From the NCBI GenBank assembly GCA_030043575.1, contig JASHXK010000503.1, positions 1 through 8,664 on the forward strand: a stretch of DNA of 8,664 nucleotides, written 5' to 3'. The DNA is from Terriglobales bacterium. Lineage in GTDB: Bacteria > Acidobacteriota > Terriglobia > Terriglobales > Acidobacteriaceae. The notes under the pieces were generated by a model, which worked only from the letters and a program-made list of their open reading frames with translations, did not search any database and was not told where the DNA came from. The position numbers and the translations under genes were made by a program. Below, one piece after another: positions 6,969-8,664 of the stretch. Each line of letters starts with the position of its first letter. Within the stretch, counting starts at the first letter, position 1.

Positions 6969-8664
6969 ATGATCCAAAATCGCATCCGTGTCTTCACCCT
7001 GGCTTTGCTGCTGGCTGGTTCCGTAGCAGTCGCCCAAACTCCACCTGCTAGTTCGACGCCGAACGCTCGGCCCGCGACCATGCCTGAGGTTAACGGCGGG
7101 CAGCAGAATTCTGCCGCTCCGGCACAGGCGCCGGCTCCGTCGCAGCCCGCGGATACGGCTGCCGCGAAAAAGCCCGACAAGGCTGCAGCCTATTACCACT
7201 TCATGATGGCGCATATGTATGAGGAGATGGTGTCGATGTACGGCCGCTCCGACTACGCGACCAAGGCCATCGAAGAGTACCGGCTAGCTATCGACAACGA
7301 TCCAAGTTCGGATTACCTGAACGCCGGTTTGGCGGAGCTCTACGCCAAGACAGGACGCATTCGCGACGCTGTCCTGGAAGCGCAGGACATTCTGAAACGC
7401 GACGGCAACAATCTGGAAGCGCGGCGTCTGCTGGGCAGCATTTACTTGCGCTCGCTGGGCGATATGCAGTCCGGCACGCAGTCGCAGGAGATTCTGAAGC
7501 TGGCCATCGAGCAGTACGAGCAGATCGTCAAGCTGGATCCCACGAGTATTGAAGACCATCTGCTTCTCGGCCGCTTGTATCGCCAGAACAATGAGTTGTT
7601 GAAGGCGGAGAATGAGTTCAAGGCGGCAGTTGCTATCCAGCCCGAGTCGGAAGAGGCGGTCAGCACGCTGGCCTACCTTTACAACGAGGAAGGCGACTCC
7701 AATCGTGCGCTGCAGGTTTTGAACGCGATTCCAGAAGAAGCTCGCACCGCGAAGCTGTATTCGGCGCTCGGCTACACCTATGAGCAGCAAAAAGACTACA
7801 AGCAGGCGGTCGAGGCGTACCGCAAATCCACGCAGCTGGATCGCGATAATCTCGACGCAGTTCGCGGTCTCGCCCAGAACCTGATGAACGACGGGCAGAC
7901 CGACGCTGCGCTAGAGCAATACAAATCCATCGTTGATGCCGATCCCTCGGACGCGCAGACCTACATGCTGATCGCGGAAATCGATCGCCGCGACGGCAAT
8001 TTCGATCAGGCAATGGATGCCTTGAAGAAGGCCAGCGCGGTGGTTCCGGATTCGCTGGAGGTGCAGTACAACATCGCGGTCGTCGACGAAGCGCAGGGAA
8101 AGTATGACGATGCGATTGCGATTCTCAACCAACTGCTGCAGAAGACCGAGCACGACGAAGCCGACTACACAGTCTCCGACAAGAACAATCGTGCGCTCTT
8201 TCTGGAGCGGTTAGGCACGATTTATCGCGAGGCGAATAAGACCCAGCTCGCCGTCGACACTTTCCGCAAGATGTTCGATCTCGGCGACGACAACGCCATT
8301 CGCGGCTATCAGGAAATTATCGAAACCTATCGCGACAGCAAGCAGTGGCAACAGGCTACGAGTGCTGCCGAGGAAGCCGCTAAGAGGTTCCCGAACGATC
8401 GCGATCTGCAGATGGTGTCGGCATCGCAGCAGGCTGACATGGGCAATGCCGATGTGGCGATCGCTCGCGTAAAGGCTCTGCTGAAGGGCAATGCCAACGA
8501 TGATCAGCGGGTCTATGTCGCTTTGGCGCAGATGTATAGCCGGCTGAAGGACTGGCCGCAGGCCGAAGAGAACATCAACAAAGCCATCGACATGTCGACG
8601 AAGCCGGAGGACAAGAGCTATGCGGAGTTTGTCGCCGGCTCCATCTACGAGCGCCAGAAGAAGT
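6969..8664 (+). CDS. Secreted TPR-repeat protein, C-terminus outside window
   Basis: Open from the ATG at 6969 to the right edge: 565 complete codons with no stop. Residues 1-22 form a signal peptide ending GSVAVA before QTPP. A low-complexity P/A/Q/S linker (about 24-72) precedes TPR helix pairs from about residue 73. Clear units include YATKAIEEYRLAIDNDP (96-112), HLLLGRLYRQNNELLKAENEF (197-217, split here as HLLLGRLYRQN and NELLKAENEF), LYSALGYTYEQQKDYKQAVEAY (263-284, read as LYSALGYTYEQQ then KDYKQAVEAY) and FLERLGTIYREANKTQLAVD (411-430). About 12 repeats are present before the edge. The start is chosen for the signal peptide; only a weak GAGTGG precedes it. Like the minus-strand TPR protein at the left, it is exported, has a polar linker and no visible enzyme domain, so a scaffold role in the periplasm or outer membrane is likely. 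Partner unknown. It follows the operon by 183 bases on the same strand and may or may not be co-transcribed. Confidence 0.93.
   Translation, partial: MIQNRIRVFTLALLLAGSVAVAQTPPASSTPNARPATMPEVNGGQQNSAAPAQAPAPSQPADTAAAKKPDKAAAYYHFMMAHMYEEMVSMYGRSDYATKAIEEYRLAIDNDPSSDYLNAGLAELYAKTGRIRDAVLEAQDILKRDGNNLEARRLLGSIYLRSLGDMQSGTQSQEILKLAIEQYEQIVKLDPTSIEDHLLLGRLYRQNNELLKAENEFKAAVAIQPESEEAVSTLAYLYNEEGDSNRALQVLNAIPEEARTAKLYSALGYTYEQQKDYKQAVEAYRKSTQLDRDNLDAVRGLAQNLMNDGQTDAALEQYKSIVDADPSDAQTYMLIAEIDRRDGNFDQAMDALKKASAVVPDSLEVQYNIAVVDEAQGKYDDAIAILNQLLQKTEHDEADYTVSDKNNRALFLERLGTIYREANKTQLAVDTFRKMFDLGDDNAIRGYQEIIETYRDSKQWQQATSAAEEAAKRFPNDRDLQMVSASQQADMGNADVAIARVKALLKGNANDDQRVYVALAQMYSRLKDWPQAEENINKAIDMSTKPEDKSYAEFVAGSIYERQKK

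Noticed and set aside
7284..7790. Minus-strand frame of 168 codons
   Set aside because: It is antisense to the second TPR gene, whose plus-strand repeats are continuous through this region.

Overview
The window appears to come from a moderately high-GC bacterial chromosome. Secreted TPR proteins with AWA-Q and AVA-Q type signal peptides, plus a multispanning membrane protein resembling the 'PTPS-related' family, suggest an Acidobacteriota (Terriglobia-like) genome. That assignment is inference from gene style; no rRNA or other marker gene is present.

Layout: (1) Bases 1-2222, minus strand, hold a long tetratricopeptide-repeat (TPR) protein with a signal peptide; its C-terminus lies beyond the left edge. 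(2) Bases 2223-2468 are a divergent intergenic stretch. (3) Bases 2469-6785, plus strand, are a tight four-gene block: a polytopic GT-C-like membrane protein, a membrane-anchored protein with an NTF2-like and two beta-sandwich segments, a secreted Ig-like/invasin-like protein, and a secreted NTF2-like protein. The junctions are a TGATG overlap, a 2-base gap and an ATGA overlap, so the four are very probably one translationally coupled operon. (4) Bases 6786-6968 are a gap without a convincing terminator and with a possible weak promoter. (5) Bases 6969-8664, plus strand, hold a second secreted TPR protein that runs off the right edge.

All six proteins carry a signal peptide, an N-terminal anchor or several membrane segments, so the window looks devoted to the cell envelope. 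A plausible but unproven reading is that the membrane protein is a lipid-linked-sugar-dependent transferase or transporter, that the three following proteins are its exported partners, and that the flanking TPR proteins are periplasmic or outer-membrane scaffolds. No phage, IS, CRISPR, toxin-antitoxin, tRNA or rRNA signal was found. The most unusual item is the uncharacterised four-gene cassette. A palindrome-rich stretch at the 5' end of its first gene also makes that gene's start uncertain.
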